Shown piece by piece: positions 19,602-28,743 of a stretch of 64,000 nucleotides of DNA. This DNA comes from Nitratireductor basaltis. Its GTDB lineage: Bacteria > Pseudomonadota > Alphaproteobacteria > Rhizobiales > Rhizobiaceae. Location of the stretch: assembly GCF_000733725.1 (NCBI RefSeq), contig NZ_JMQM01000001.1:2232001-2296000 (forward strand). Reading direction: 5' to 3'. Every line of letters starts with the position of its first letter. Positions within the stretch are counted from its first letter, which is position 1. Both the position numbers and the translations under genes were made by a program. The notes beneath the pieces are model-generated. The model was not told the DNA's origin. It made no database searches and was given only the letters and a program-made list of their open reading frames with translations.

Positions 19602-20219
19602 ATGTCAGCGATAGATTATTATTTCACCTCGGCCTCGCCCTTCTCCTATCTCGGGCACCAGCCCCTGCGCGCGGTGGCGCGCAAGCACGGCTTGGAGATC
19701 AATGTGAAGCCAGTCAGCCTGCCTGGCATATGGCAGGTGTCCGGCGCGCTTCCACCGGCGCAGCGCCCGCCTGTGCGCCAGCGCCTGCGACTGGTCGAGC
19801 TGCAGCGCATCGCGGACTACCGGGGCATGCCCATCAATGTGAAGCCGAAGCATTGGCCGGTCGACCCGACGCTTGCCGACCGATCCGTCATCGCACTGCA
19901 ACAGCTGGGTGGTGATCCGCTCAGCTATATGGAGCGCGTGTTTGCTGCACTCTGGGCGAACGAAGAAGACATCGCCGACGAGCAGGTGCTCGCAAAATAT
20001 CTTGCGCGTGAGGGTTTTGACGCTGAAGCCGTCCTGGCGGCAGCCCGCCAGCCGGAAGCGGCCGAGATTCGTCAGCGAAATACCGAGGAGGCCATCACGG
20101 CCGATGCTGTGGGTGTGCCGACCTATGTGCTCAATGGCGAAGCGTTTTTCGGACAGGACCGTGTGGAATATCTTGATCACGCACTGGCCAAGGGAAGAGC
20201 AGCGTTCAAGGCGGATTAA
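19602..20219 (+). CDS. 2-hydroxychromene-2-carboxylate isomerase (DsbA/GST-kappa fold)
   Basis: Thioredoxin-fold, glutathione-dependent isomerase of the HCCA isomerase/GST-kappa family, about 205 residues. The N-terminal DYYFTSASPFSYLGH holds the family's Ser in place of the DsbA CxxC; the cis-Pro loop is GVPTYVLNGE near the C-terminus, followed by FFGQDRVEYL. Such enzymes act in naphthalene degradation, but most chromosomal homologues have no proven substrate, and no aromatic-degradation genes lie nearby. The start is placed at ATG 19602 by homology of the N-terminus; ATG 19587 is also in frame and neither has a good ribosome site. Confidence 0.85.
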   Translation: MSAIDYYFTSASPFSYLGHQPLRAVARKHGLEINVKPVSLPGIWQVSGALPPAQRPPVRQRLRLVELQRIADYRGMPINVKPKHWPVDPTLADRSVIALQQLGGDPLSYMERVFAALWANEEDIADEQVLAKYLAREGFDAEAVLAAARQPEAAEIRQRNTEEAITADAVGVPTYVLNGEAFFGQDRVEYLDHALAKGRAAFKAD

Positions 20220-20267
20220 CCACGTCCGGCTAGGGCATTGCGCAGGCTGGACAGGTAGCCATCCACG

Positions 20268-20282
20268 GGTCTAGAACAGACC
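20268..20282. promoter_or_regulatory. Candidate operator before the S24 repressor gene
   Basis: Interrupted palindrome GGTCT-AGAAC-AGACC, 5-bp arms around a 5-base centre, 38 bases before the GTG start of the S24 regulator. Its position suits autoregulation. It does not match the alphaproteobacterial SOS box (GTTC-N7-GTTC). This is an inference from symmetry alone. Confidence 0.35.
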
Positions 20283-20320
20283 GGCAGGCATTTTTTCCTG
20301 TCAACAAGGGGGAGGACAAC

Positions 20321-20974
20321 GTGCTTTCGCACGAGCAAGTCTGGGCGGCCATCGACGCGCTGGCAGCGCGGCATGCACTTTCGCCATCCGGCCTCGCGCG
20401 CAAAGCAGGTCTGGATTCCACCGCGTTCAACCGCTCCAAGCGCTGCTCCGCGGATGGCAGACCACGCTGGCCTTCGACGGAATCGCTCGCCAAGGTCATG
20501 CTGGCCACCGGTGCATCGCTGGACGATTTCATCGCTCTGGTTAAGGGCGTGCCTTGTGCAGAGCCCGGCCAATATCCGATGCCAGCGGCTTCGGTGCCTC
20601 TGATCGGCTTCGCGCAAGCCGGCGCCGGCGGCTTTTTCGACGATGCAGGCTTTCCCGCCGGTGAAGGCTGGGAGCATGTCGAGCTTCCCGTCCAGAATTT
20701 GCGCCAGGGCGCCTATGCACTGCAGGTCCAGGGCGACTCCATGCTGCCACTCTATCGCGACGGCGACACGCTGATCGTTGAGCCGGAAACGACCATCCAC
20801 AAGGGCGACCGTGTCGTGGTGAAGACCATGGACGGAGAGGTCATGGCCAAGGTGCTGATGCGTCAGACGAGCCGCGAGATCGAGCTGCATTCAATCAATG
20901 CCGAACATCCCAACCGGGTGTTCAAGCGCTCGGAGGTGGAATGGATCGCGCGGATCGTGTGGGCCAGCCAGTAA
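20321..20974 (+). CDS. HTH / S24 peptidase-family transcriptional regulator
   Basis: LexA/CI-like regulator, 217 residues. An N-terminal helix-turn-helix (about residues 5-75, with SPSGLARKAGLDSTAFNRSKR) is followed by a LexA-type S24 domain. The catalytic pair is visible: Ser140 in QGDSMLP and Lys177 in GEVMAKVL. An Ala-Gly pair at 100-101 (GFAQAGAGG) sits where LexA-type proteins self-cleave, so autoproteolysis is plausible. The start is GTG at 20321 with GGGGGAGG upstream. The last 34 bases overlap the next gene, which suggests coupled translation. Targets are unknown; a candidate operator lies just upstream. Confidence 0.9.
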   Translation: MLSHEQVWAAIDALAARHALSPSGLARKAGLDSTAFNRSKRCSADGRPRWPSTESLAKVMLATGASLDDFIALVKGVPCAEPGQYPMPAASVPLIGFAQAGAGGFFDDAGFPAGEGWEHVELPVQNLRQGAYALQVQGDSMLPLYRDGDTLIVEPETTIHKGDRVVVKTMDGEVMAKVLMRQTSREIELHSINAEHPNRVFKRSEVEWIARIVWASQ

Positions 20975-21552
20975 GACTGGCTTTTCTGGCAGCCCTCCTT
21001 GCGGCAATTGTCGCGCCGCCTTGCGCCCATGCGCAGGAAAAGCGCGTGCGGATCATCGATCCAACCGTGGCAGCTCCACCGCCAGTCGCACCTCACGAGT
21101 TGATGCGCGTCGAGCCCCGCCCGCCACTAAGCCCCTTGGCGCATGAACCCGTGTCAAAGCCCATCGATCGCCAGCAGCGCTTTTTCAAACCGGTAGCCGT
21201 CGCGGCCGGCAAGATTCGCGCCCAGGACCTGGAATTTTCCCTGTCCGGCATCCAGGTTCTTTCGCCAGATGAAATTTGCGATGGCCCCGAAGGCGCGTGG
21301 CCCTGCGGGCGTCATGCCCGCACGGCGTTTCGCTTGTGGTTGCGCGGGCGCGCGCTGGATTGCGAGATGGACGAGGAAGAGGCCGAGAGCGCAGCGCAAC
21401 GCTCTGCACGCTGCGTTGTGGGAGACGTCGACCCGGCCGAGTGGCTGGTTACCCATGGCTGGGCGCGCGCCGCGTCCGAAAGTTCCTATAAGGCCATGGA
21501 AACCGATGCACGCTCGCTGCGCCGCGGCATCCATGGCAACGGGCCGCGCTAA
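20941..21552 (+). CDS. Thermonuclease-like exported protein
   Basis: Exported protein of 203 residues with a cleavable signal peptide (hydrophobic core LAFLAALLAAIVAPP, cleavage near AHAQEK). The C-terminal half resembles the staphylococcal-nuclease/OB fold (SGIQVLSPDEICD ... CGRHARTAFRLWLRG ... CVVGDVDPAEWLVTHGWARA), but the canonical catalytic Arg-Asp-Glu arrangement is not obvious, and two cysteine pairs may be disulfides. It may be a degenerate nuclease. The ATG at 20941 overlaps the S24 regulator by 34 bases; the arrangement implies coupled expression. Confidence 0.75.
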   Translation: MDRADRVGQPVRLAFLAALLAAIVAPPCAHAQEKRVRIIDPTVAAPPPVAPHELMRVEPRPPLSPLAHEPVSKPIDRQQRFFKPVAVAAGKIRAQDLEFSLSGIQVLSPDEICDGPEGAWPCGRHARTAFRLWLRGRALDCEMDEEEAESAAQRSARCVVGDVDPAEWLVTHGWARAASESSYKAMETDARSLRRGIHGNGPR

Positions 21553-21583
21553 TGCCGGAGCGGCTACCCCGGCCTGTTCCCAG

Positions 21584-23236
21584 TCATTCCGCGACCAGTT
21601 CGCCATTGAGAGCCGAGGCAATCAATTCGCGCGTCTTGTCGATGCCGTAGAGCGCGGCAAAGGAGCCGAAGCGTGGCCCGCGCTCCTGCCCCAGAAGCAC
21701 CTGATAGATCATCTGGAAGAAGGCCACCGACACACCCGGACCGCCGGTCGGGCTCTTCTTCTTGTGGTCCTGGTAACGTTCGATGTCGCGCGCGACATCG
21801 AGCGCCGCATTCTGGATCGCCTCGCCATCGGCATCTGCGGGCAGACTGCCTAAAGCTTCCGACAGCTTCTCAAGTGCATCGCGTTCCTCATCATCTGGCG
21901 CGCGGTAGTCCTTCTTCACGAAGTCGCGGAAATACTGGATCGCGTAGCCGACAAGCTGGTCGAGATGCGGATGCGTCTGTGGCGTGACGCCGGGAGCATA
22001 ATTGGAAATGAAGCCCCACATGACGTCCCGGTTTTCCGGATTGGAGGCGGTTGCCAGGTTGAGCAGCAGCGAGAACGGGACAGGCAGATCCTTCTCCGGC
22101 GGATTGCCGCTATGGATGTGCCAGACCGGATTGTTGAGCCGCTGCGTCCAGTCCTGACGCGGATAGGCGGCAAGATGGGCGTAATATTCGTCGACCGCGC
22201 GCGGGATCACGTCGAAATAAAGCTTCTTCGCCGTACGCGGCTTCTGGAACATGTAGAGCGCAAGACTTTCGGTCGGCGCATAGGTCAGCCATTCATCTAT
22301 GGTCAGGCCGTTGCCCTTCGACTTGGATATCTTCTGACCCTTGTCGTCCAGGAACAGTTCGTAGATGAAGTGCTCCGGCGCCTTGCCACCGAGGATGACG
22401 CAGATGCGATCATAGAGCGCGGCATTGGGGCCGTGATCCTTGCCGAACATCTCGAAATCGACATCCAGGGCAGCCCAGCGCATGCCGAAATCCGGCTTCC
22501 ACTGCATCTTCACATTACCGCCGGTGATGGGCAGCGTGATCTCCTTGCCGTCCTCGTCGTCGAATGTGATGGTGCCGGCCTTGGCATCCACATTCTTCAT
22601 CGGGACATAGAGCACGCGGCCCGTTTCGGGATGGATGGGAAGGAACGGGCTGTAGGTGGCCTGGCGCTCTTCACCCAGCGTTGGCAGCATCGCCGCCATG
22701 ATCCGCTCGTAGTTTTCCGCCGCGTTCAACAGCGCGTTGTCGAACTTGCCGGATTTGTAATAGTCGGTGGCGCTGGCAAAATCGTATTCGAAGCCGAAAG
22801 TATCGAGGAAGCGGCGCAGCATGGCGTTGTTGTGCTCGCCAAAGCTCTTGTACTCGCTGCCAAAGGGGTTGGGCACGGCCGTCAGCGGCTTGTGCAGATG
22901 GGGCTTGAGCGCTTCGGGGTCCGGAACATTGTCCGGGATCTTGCGCATGCCATCCATGTCGTCGGAGAAGCACAGGAGCCGGGTCTTCACCTTGCCTTCG
23001 GTGAGAATGTGAAAGGCATGGCGCACCATGGTCGTGCGGGCAACTTCGCCGAAGGTGCCGATATGCGGGAGGCCCGAGGGGCCGTATCCGGTCTCGAAAA
23101 GGACGACCTCGGGGAAGTCACGGCCCTCATAACGTTTGACGATTTTGCGCGCTTCCTCGAATGGCCAGGCTTTGCCTTTCTCAGCCGCGTCCAGGAGTTC
23201 GGGCGCGAGGTCTAGCGTCGATGCGTCAATCGTCAT
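21584..23236 (-). CDS. lysK: Lysyl-tRNA synthetase, class I
   Basis: Charges tRNA-Lys with lysine. This is the class I enzyme found in archaea, spirochaetes and many alphaproteobacteria rather than the usual class II LysS. 550 residues. The class I signatures are present: HIG at residues 58-60 ([10 protein letters not shown]) and KISKS at 302-306. Length and the SGLPHIG opening match the family. It stands alone between a convergent nuclease-like gene and a divergent TerB-like gene. No second LysRS is visible in the window, so this may be the only one of the cell, which cannot be tested here. Confidence 0.96.
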   Translation of the reverse strand: MTIDASTLDLAPELLDAAEKGKAWPFEEARKIVKRYEGRDFPEVVLFETGYGPSGLPHIGTFGEVARTTMVRHAFHILTEGKVKTRLLCFSDDMDGMRKIPDNVPDPEALKPHLHKPLTAVPNPFGSEYKSFGEHNNAMLRRFLDTFGFEYDFASATDYYKSGKFDNALLNAAENYERIMAAMLPTLGEERQATYSPFLPIHPETGRVLYVPMKNVDAKAGTITFDDEDGKEITLPITGGNVKMQWKPDFGMRWAALDVDFEMFGKDHGPNAALYDRICVILGGKAPEHFIYELFLDDKGQKISKSKGNGLTIDEWLTYAPTESLALYMFQKPRTAKKLYFDVIPRAVDEYYAHLAAYPRQDWTQRLNNPVWHIHSGNPPEKDLPVPFSLLLNLATASNPENRDVMWGFISNYAPGVTPQTHPHLDQLVGYAIQYFRDFVKKDYRAPDDEERDALEKLSEALGSLPADADGEAIQNAALDVARDIERYQDHKKKSPTGGPGVSVAFFQMIYQVLLGQERGPRFGSFAALYGIDKTRELIASALNGELVAE

Positions 23237-23378
23237 TTCTCATGTCCATTCAGGGTAGGAAAAATCCAACGGCTGTGGGCTTAAGCTTGCCGCGGGTAGA
23301 GGTCAATCTTCCGCATGTTTTTTCATTGCGGTCAGTCGTGCCCGTTCCTACCTTGGTGCTGCACAAAGAGGATATGTG

Positions 23379-23795
23379 ATGCTTCAACCCCCCACCCTTC
23401 ATGAGGCCCTGATCCACCTCATGGTCGTCGTGTCCGCCAGCGACCGAAACATGACCGATGCGGAACTCTCACGCATTGGCCAGATGATACAGACACTGCC
23501 GGTCTTTGCCGATTTCGATCAGGACCGCATAATCGAGGTTGCCGGGGAATGTCAGCAGATCCTCCAGAATGATGACGGCCTCGACAGCATTCTCAACGAG
23601 GTGCGTGACGTGGTGCCCGATACGCTACATGACACCGCCTATGCGATGGCGGTAGAAGTCGCGGCGGCCGATCTGCACTTGGAGCGCGAGGAAAAGCGCA
23701 TGCTGCAGCTTATCCGCAACCGTCTGCGCCTTGACCCACTCATTGCCGCAGCCATCGAGCGGGCTGCGCAGGCGCGTCACCGCCGCCCGGCCTGA
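23379..23795 (+). CDS. TerB-like tellurite resistance family protein
   Basis: Cytoplasmic all-helical protein, 138 residues, of the TerB/DjlA-N fold: two repeats with acidic patches (VVSASDRNMTDAELSRIGQMI and VAAADLHLEREEKRMLQLI) that bind divalent metal in TerB. Despite the name, such single genes without terC/terD neighbours have no shown role in tellurite resistance. The start is ATG at 23379 after AAAGAGGAT; the GTG codon just before it is in frame and also possible. The next gene, a sterol desaturase-like protein, follows after 55 bases on the same strand. Confidence 0.82.
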   Translation: MLQPPTLHEALIHLMVVVSASDRNMTDAELSRIGQMIQTLPVFADFDQDRIIEVAGECQQILQNDDGLDSILNEVRDVVPDTLHDTAYAMAVEVAAADLHLEREEKRMLQLIRNRLRLDPLIAAAIERAAQARHRRPA

Positions 23796-23850
23796 CCGGC
23801 CTCACCAGCAATTGACTGGCTTGAGAGGACCGGGTCGGAGATGAAGGCGA

Positions 23851-24681
23851 ATGATTGATTTCCTCACATCGGAAGCCGGTATCCGGCTTGGCGCCTTCAT
23901 CGCGATCTTCTCGGCCATGGCCGCTTTCGAGCTATGGTCGCCGCGTCTCGAGCGCGACGAGATGATCGGGACCTTCAAGACGCGACGCTGGTTCACGAAC
24001 CTGTCCGTTCTGATCATTTCGTCGATCATCCTGCGGGTGGTCTTCCCGGCTGCCGCCGTGGGTGCTGCATTGGCGGCGGAGACGCGTGGCATCGGGTTGT
24101 TCAACCTGTTGCCCGTGCCATCTCTGGCCGCCGGAATCATCGCCTTTGTGGTGCTGGATTTCGCGATCTGGCTGGAACACCTGGCCAGCCACAAGATCCC
24201 GCTGTTCTGGCGTTTTCACCGCATGCATCATGCCGATACGGGCTTCGATGTCACGACAGGACTGCGCTTCCATCCCGTCGAGATCCTGGTCTCGATGCTC
24301 TGGAAGGCGTTGATCGTCATGGCGCTGGGTGCGCCTGTTCTCTCGGTGCTGATCTTCGAGATCGTGCTGAACGGCACCTCGATGTTCAACCACTCCAATA
24401 TAGACCTGCCGCGTCCGCTTGACCGCGTATTGCGCCGCTTCATTGTCACGCCGGACATGCACCGGGTGCATCACTCCTCGGCGCCGGAAGAGACCGACAC
24501 CAATTACGGCTTCAACTTCTCTTTCTGGGATCGCATCTTCCGCACCTATCTGGCGCAGCCGGCTGCAGGACATAGCCGCATGGAGATCGGGCTCAGGGAA
24601 TATCGTGGTGCGATCGCTAGCGGCCTGATGTGGTGTCTGTACCTGCCCTTCCGCAAGCTTTACCGCCGCCGCATGCGATAG
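23851..24681 (+). CDS. Sterol desaturase / fatty acid hydroxylase family protein
   Basis: Membrane di-iron oxygenase of the fatty acid hydroxylase superfamily, 276 residues. Histidine boxes are visible: HLASH at 110-114, HRMHH at 123-127 and HRVHH near residue 206, plus a central NHSN. Four or so hydrophobic segments surround them. The family oxidises lipids (sterols, carotenoids, ornithine lipids, alkylglycerols); bacterial members are mostly uncharacterised, so no substrate is given. It ends five bases from a convergent solute-binding protein gene. Confidence 0.88.
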   Translation: MIDFLTSEAGIRLGAFIAIFSAMAAFELWSPRLERDEMIGTFKTRRWFTNLSVLIISSIILRVVFPAAAVGAALAAETRGIGLFNLLPVPSLAAGIIAFVVLDFAIWLEHLASHKIPLFWRFHRMHHADTGFDVTTGLRFHPVEILVSMLWKALIVMALGAPVLSVLIFEIVLNGTSMFNHSNIDLPRPLDRVLRRFIVTPDMHRVHHSSAPEETDTNYGFNFSFWDRIFRTYLAQPAAGHSRMEIGLREYRGAIASGLMWCLYLPFRKLYRRRMR

Positions 24682-24686
24682 CAGAT

Positions 24687-25514
24687 TCAGTAGAAGCCCA
24701 CGGGAAAGTAGCGCAGATAAAGCTCTTCGAAGCGCCCATTGGCTTCCACGCTTTGCAAGGCGTAGTCGAGTGCAGCCTTCACATCATGCGCATCAGCCGG
24801 CAGGGCGATGGCCAGCCCATGCCCCAGATATTCCGGCGCAAAATAGGGCTCACCCGTGAACGCACAGCACAATTCATCGTCCTGATCGGCGAGCCAGAAG
24901 GATAGCCGCAGCCCGTCGCCGAGGACCGCATCCAATCTACCCGCCTGCAAATCCGCCATCATCCAGTTGTCACGGCTGTATGTGACCGGCTGGAGTTGCG
25001 GGAACCAGTTCCTCAACATCCGCTCGTGAGCAGAGCCGGCGATAACCCCAATGCGTCCATCAGCAAGCTTCCCGACCTCAAGGCCACTGTCGGTCTTGGC
25101 AAGGAAGCGCGCAGGGAACTGGAGATAGGGCTGTGAGAACAACAACTCCATGCGGTTTTCGGCAGTCACCGCCACGCCGGCCATGATGGCATCGCCCTCG
25201 CCTTGTGCAAGTGCGGGTCGTAGCTCTTCCCATGGCAGTGCCTGGATCTGGCATCTCTCCTCGATGTCGAGCACCTCGCAAAGAGCGCGCGCAAGATCGA
25301 CATGGAAGCCGGTCAGGCGACCATCCTCATCGAGAAAGTTGAAGGGAAAGAAGTCCGTTGTCGTGAGAAACCGGAGGCGGCGGATATTGCTTACATCGGG
25401 TTTCGTCAGGCGCTGTCGCTGGTCCCAGACATGCGGAATGCGCACATCCTCTGCACTCGCAGCCTGTGGCAGCATGAGCGTGATGAGAACGAGCAATGTG
25501 AGCAGGGCGCGCAA
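24687..25514 (-). CDS. Amino-acid-type periplasmic substrate-binding protein, unlinked to an ABC transporter
   Basis: Family 3 extracellular solute-binding protein. Signature regions include LRFLTTTDFFPFNFLDEDGRLTGFHVDLARALCEVL, the ALPWEELRPALAQGEGDAIMAG segment and ADLQAGRLDAVLGD. The reading frame is open to 25751, but a TTG at 25514 preceded by AAGAGG gives a clean signal peptide (RALLTLLVLITLMLPQAASA) and a 275-residue protein of ordinary size, so that start is chosen. No permease or ATPase is near. It may serve a transporter elsewhere, or a sensor. Start confidence is moderate. Confidence 0.8.
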   Translation of the reverse strand: MRALLTLLVLITLMLPQAASAEDVRIPHVWDQRQRLTKPDVSNIRRLRFLTTTDFFPFNFLDEDGRLTGFHVDLARALCEVLDIEERCQIQALPWEELRPALAQGEGDAIMAGVAVTAENRMELLFSQPYLQFPARFLAKTDSGLEVGKLADGRIGVIAGSAHERMLRNWFPQLQPVTYSRDNWMMADLQAGRLDAVLGDGLRLSFWLADQDDELCCAFTGEPYFAPEYLGHGLAIALPADAHDVKAALDYALQSVEANGRFEELYLRYFPVGFY

Positions 25515-25822
25515 GCAGGACCTCTTCGCGATGTTTTCCCGCTCATAGCGCAACGCGTCATCGAGAGGAACAGCAACAAGGCGAAATACACGCAGACATT
25601 GACATTGATTAAATTGCTGCACAGTATAGTTGTCGTCTGGAGATTTCTTGCCGACAGGTTGTATCGTGTTTAGGGGTGGACATGTGTACTGAACTGAAAG
25701 CAGCAGCTGATCCGGGTGGTTGCCTCGAGCCACCGCAAAGACAACCTGCACGCATATCCATTTAGAAGCAGACCCTTCTTCACTGCGAGACTTCCCTCGC
25801 TCTAGCAGATTGGACTGGCATC
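25515..25822. other. Divergent intergenic region before the glycosyltransferase
   Basis: About 300 bases between the binding-protein and glycosyltransferase starts. The local composition is A+T-richer near 25590-25650. A TTGACA (25599-25604) and a TATAGT (25625-25630) on the plus strand are 20 bases apart, too far for a convincing promoter. A minus-strand TATACT is present at the same place without a matching -35. No RNA gene, terminator or operator stood out. Confidence 0.4.
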
Positions 25823-27823
25823 ATGTTCACCGAACGGTTCACGCCGGGCGCAGGTGCACCTTTGCGCCTGCCAAAAACCGTCATGTCTTCATATCTGAAG
25901 CGGCATCGGGTCTATAGGCCAAGCCCTGCGGAGGAATGGCAGCCGGTCCTGGACATGCTGGGCGTTGGAAGCGGTGAAGCTCTGGCGATCGAGGCAAGAG
26001 CCACACTTTCCGGCCTTACCTTTCAGGCGGAGCTGCTGTCTTCGGGTCGGGTTTGCGAAATGGACTTCTTCCGCGCACTTGCGCGCTGGCTTGGGCTTGG
26101 TTTCGAAACAACCATCAGACCGCACAACCTGATCATGCAGGAGGATGGCTGTCTGGAAGCCCTGCAGCAGAGTTGCGGTGTCAGAGCGGCTGCCGCCTAT
26201 GATGCGCGCGGCAACACGGTTCTCCTGATTGCGCCGCACGGGCTCGACATCTCCGGAATGCTCGATTTTCTCAAGCGCTACGATCGTTTGCGCCTTACAC
26301 TGCGCATCATCGCGCCTACCGCATTGCGCGAGGCAATCAAAGCACGAGCGGCCAAGGCAACCGCGCGTATGGCGGTAAGCGCTCTTTTCGAGCACATGCC
26401 ATCATTTTCTGCGAGGACGGTCGTGAATGCATGGCAGGGTGCCCTGTTCGGCGCACTAGCATTTGCCTTTCCTGCCAGCTTGCTCCTGTGGCCCGTCCAA
26501 ACGCTGCTCGTCACCCATATCGTGCTTTCAGTGTTCTTCTTCTCCTGTATTCTGCTGCGCTTCTTTGCCGGACTTGAAGCACGCAAGACGAAACGTGAGC
26601 CGGAGCTTTGCTCCCACAGGCCTGCGGACATGCCCGTCTATACGGTTCTTGTGGCGCTCTATCGCGAGGCAGACGTCGTCCCGCAGCTCCTGATGTCACT
26701 GAACCGCCTCGTCTGGCCGCGCGGGAAGCTTGAGATCAAGCTCGTTTGCGAGGCAGATGACCACGAGACGCTGAATGCCATCCGCGCGCACCAGCTCAGG
26801 CCCTATGTGGAGGTGATAGAAGTTCCCGACATCGGTCCACGCACCAAGCCGAAGGCCCTATCCTATGCCCTGCCCCTGTGCCGAGGCGATTTCGTGGTGC
26901 TATACGATGCCGAAGACCGCCCTCACCCGTTCCAGCTGATGGAAGCATGGCAAAGCTTCGAAAAGAGCACGGATGATCTTGCCTGCCTTCAGGCTCCGCT
27001 TGCGATCACGAATGGCGGCGAAAGCTGGATATCATCGATGTTCGCCTTCGAGTATTCGGCACTCTTCTCCGGATTGCTGCCATGGCTTGCCCGCCGCCAC
27101 TATGTGATGCCGTTGGGAGGCACATCCAACCACTTCCGCCGTGAGGCGCTCGAAGCCGTGGGGGGCTGGGATCCATATAATGTAACGGAAGATGCCGATC
27201 TGGGCATGCGCCTGCGCCGCTTCGGCTATCGCAGCGGCGTCCTGACCTATCCAACGCTTGAAGATGCGCCCAGCGACTTCAAGACGTGGCTGCCACAGCG
27301 CACACGCTGGTTCAAGGGGTGGGCTCAGACATGGCTCGTTCACATGCGCAATCCGAGCAAGCTTCTTCACGAGCTTGGTTGGGGCAGTTTCATAATGATG
27401 CAGATCATGGTGTCGGGCATGCTGGTTTCAGCTCTTGCCTACGCCGTTTTCACGCTGACGGCGCTGTTTCTGGCCGGGTTCCACTTCAGCGGCGGTGAGT
27501 TGACACGGCATCAATATGTGCTGCTGTGCGTGGATCTGGCGAATGTCATTCTCGGACATGTCGCTTTCATCGCACTTGGCTGGTGGACACTGCCCCGGCA
27601 GAAACGGTTGAACCTTGCGCAGCATGCGCTGAACACACCGCGCTACTGGTTCATCATGTCAATTGCAGCCTGGCGCGCCATCTGGCAGCTGTGCCGGCGC
27701 CCTCATCTGTGGGAAAAGACGCCGCACAAGCCGCATCGAAACGATCACTTCAGGAAGTCCAGCCCCTTACCGACGATCTTGCCGTCTTCCTTGCCGATGG
27801 CATCCTTGTCGCGACCGTCATAA
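25823..27823 (+). CDS. Processive family 2 glycosyltransferase with N-terminal MshEN-like domain
   Basis: Inner-membrane beta-glycosyltransferase, 666 residues, related to cellulose/exopolysaccharide synthases. Catalytic signatures are complete: ADD near 311-313, DAED at 362-365, TED at 455-457 and QRTRW at 492-496. Two hydrophobic segments precede the catalytic domain (about 203-250) and several follow (about 515-640). Residues 55-175 resemble the GspE/MshE N-terminal fold, which binds cyclic di-GMP in MshE. The last 25 residues are a low-complexity tail overlapping the end of ppk2 by 79 bases. No polymer-export genes are adjacent, so the product is unknown. Confidence 0.87.
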   Translation: MFTERFTPGAGAPLRLPKTVMSSYLKRHRVYRPSPAEEWQPVLDMLGVGSGEALAIEARATLSGLTFQAELLSSGRVCEMDFFRALARWLGLGFETTIRPHNLIMQEDGCLEALQQSCGVRAAAAYDARGNTVLLIAPHGLDISGMLDFLKRYDRLRLTLRIIAPTALREAIKARAAKATARMAVSALFEHMPSFSARTVVNAWQGALFGALAFAFPASLLLWPVQTLLVTHIVLSVFFFSCILLRFFAGLEARKTKREPELCSHRPADMPVYTVLVALYREADVVPQLLMSLNRLVWPRGKLEIKLVCEADDHETLNAIRAHQLRPYVEVIEVPDIGPRTKPKALSYALPLCRGDFVVLYDAEDRPHPFQLMEAWQSFEKSTDDLACLQAPLAITNGGESWISSMFAFEYSALFSGLLPWLARRHYVMPLGGTSNHFRREALEAVGGWDPYNVTEDADLGMRLRRFGYRSGVLTYPTLEDAPSDFKTWLPQRTRWFKGWAQTWLVHMRNPSKLLHELGWGSFIMMQIMVSGMLVSALAYAVFTLTALFLAGFHFSGGELTRHQYVLLCVDLANVILGHVAFIALGWWTLPRQKRLNLAQHALNTPRYWFIMSIAAWRAIWQLCRRPHLWEKTPHKPHRNDHFRKSSPLPTILPSSLPMASLSRPS

Positions 27824-28635
27824 TCGACGGACAGCAGGATGTGGCGAATGACGGCGATGCGCGCGCGCCGCTTGTCATTGGCCTTCACGACCGTCCAGGG
27901 CGCATGCTCGGTATGCGTCCGCTCCAGCATGATGTCGCGGTAATGGGTGTAGTCATCCCACTTGAACATGCCCTCGATATCTATGGGCGAGAACTTCCAG
28001 TATTTCAGGCGGCTGTGCCTGCGGTCGTGGAAGCGTTCAAGCTGGGTCACTTGCCCGATATTGAGCCAGAACTTGAACAGGCTGATGCCGTCATTGACGA
28101 GCGCCTGCTCGAAATTGGGAACCTCTTGCAGGAACCGCTCATGCTGCTCGGGCGTGCAGAAGCCCATGACCGGCTCCACAACGCCGCGATTGTACCAGGA
28201 ACGGTCGAAGGTGACGAATTCGCCGGAAGTCGGGAAATGAGCCACGTAGCGCTGAAAATACCACTGCCCCATTTCTGCTTCCGTCGGCTTGGGCAGCGCG
28301 ACATTGCGCGCGGTACGCGGGTTCATATAGGCGCGGATGCGTGAGATCGTGCCGCCCTTGCCGGCTGCGTCACGCCCTTCGAAAAGGGCCATGATGCGAT
28401 GACCGGACTTCTTCTGCCACGCCTGAAGCTTCACAAGCTCAAGCTGCAGATCTTCCAGCTGCTTTTCGTATTTCTTCCTGTCCATCCGGTCGTCGTAAGG
28501 ATAGCCGTCCGCCGTCAGCGCGTTGTCTTCGATCCAACCCGGCAGCTTCGGATCGTCGATGTCGAACACCCTCTTCTTGCCGTCCACCTTGAGCTCTACC
28601 GGTTCGGCGAGATCCTTATCCAAAGGAATGTTCAT
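27745..28635 (-). CDS. ppk2: Polyphosphate kinase 2
   Basis: Transfers phosphate between polyphosphate and nucleotides (ADP/GDP to ATP/GTP or the reverse). 296 residues, one PPK2 domain. Walker [10 protein letters not shown] at residues 87-95 and Walker B DRSWYNR at 144-150 are intact; the lid region ([17 protein letters not shown]) is typical of class I short PPK2. It lies beside phoR in a phosphate-themed neighbourhood. Its 3' end overlaps the end of the convergent glycosyltransferase gene by 79 bases. Confidence 0.95.
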   Translation of the reverse strand: MNIPLDKDLAEPVELKVDGKKRVFDIDDPKLPGWIEDNALTADGYPYDDRMDRKKYEKQLEDLQLELVKLQAWQKKSGHRIMALFEGRDAAGKGGTISRIRAYMNPRTARNVALPKPTEAEMGQWYFQRYVAHFPTSGEFVTFDRSWYNRGVVEPVMGFCTPEQHERFLQEVPNFEQALVNDGISLFKFWLNIGQVTQLERFHDRRHSRLKYWKFSPIDIEGMFKWDDYTHYRDIMLERTHTEHAPWTVVKANDKRRARIAVIRHILLSVDYDGRDKDAIGKEDGKIVGKGLDFLK

Positions 28636-28743
28636 AAAAGCGTTTCCTCTTGCAGCTAACAGCAGGCACCCGAATTACCACCGGACGACCGGCGCATGCT
28701 ATTGAGTGGGTGCGAAAACGTCCAGAGCGCGAAAAACGGATCG

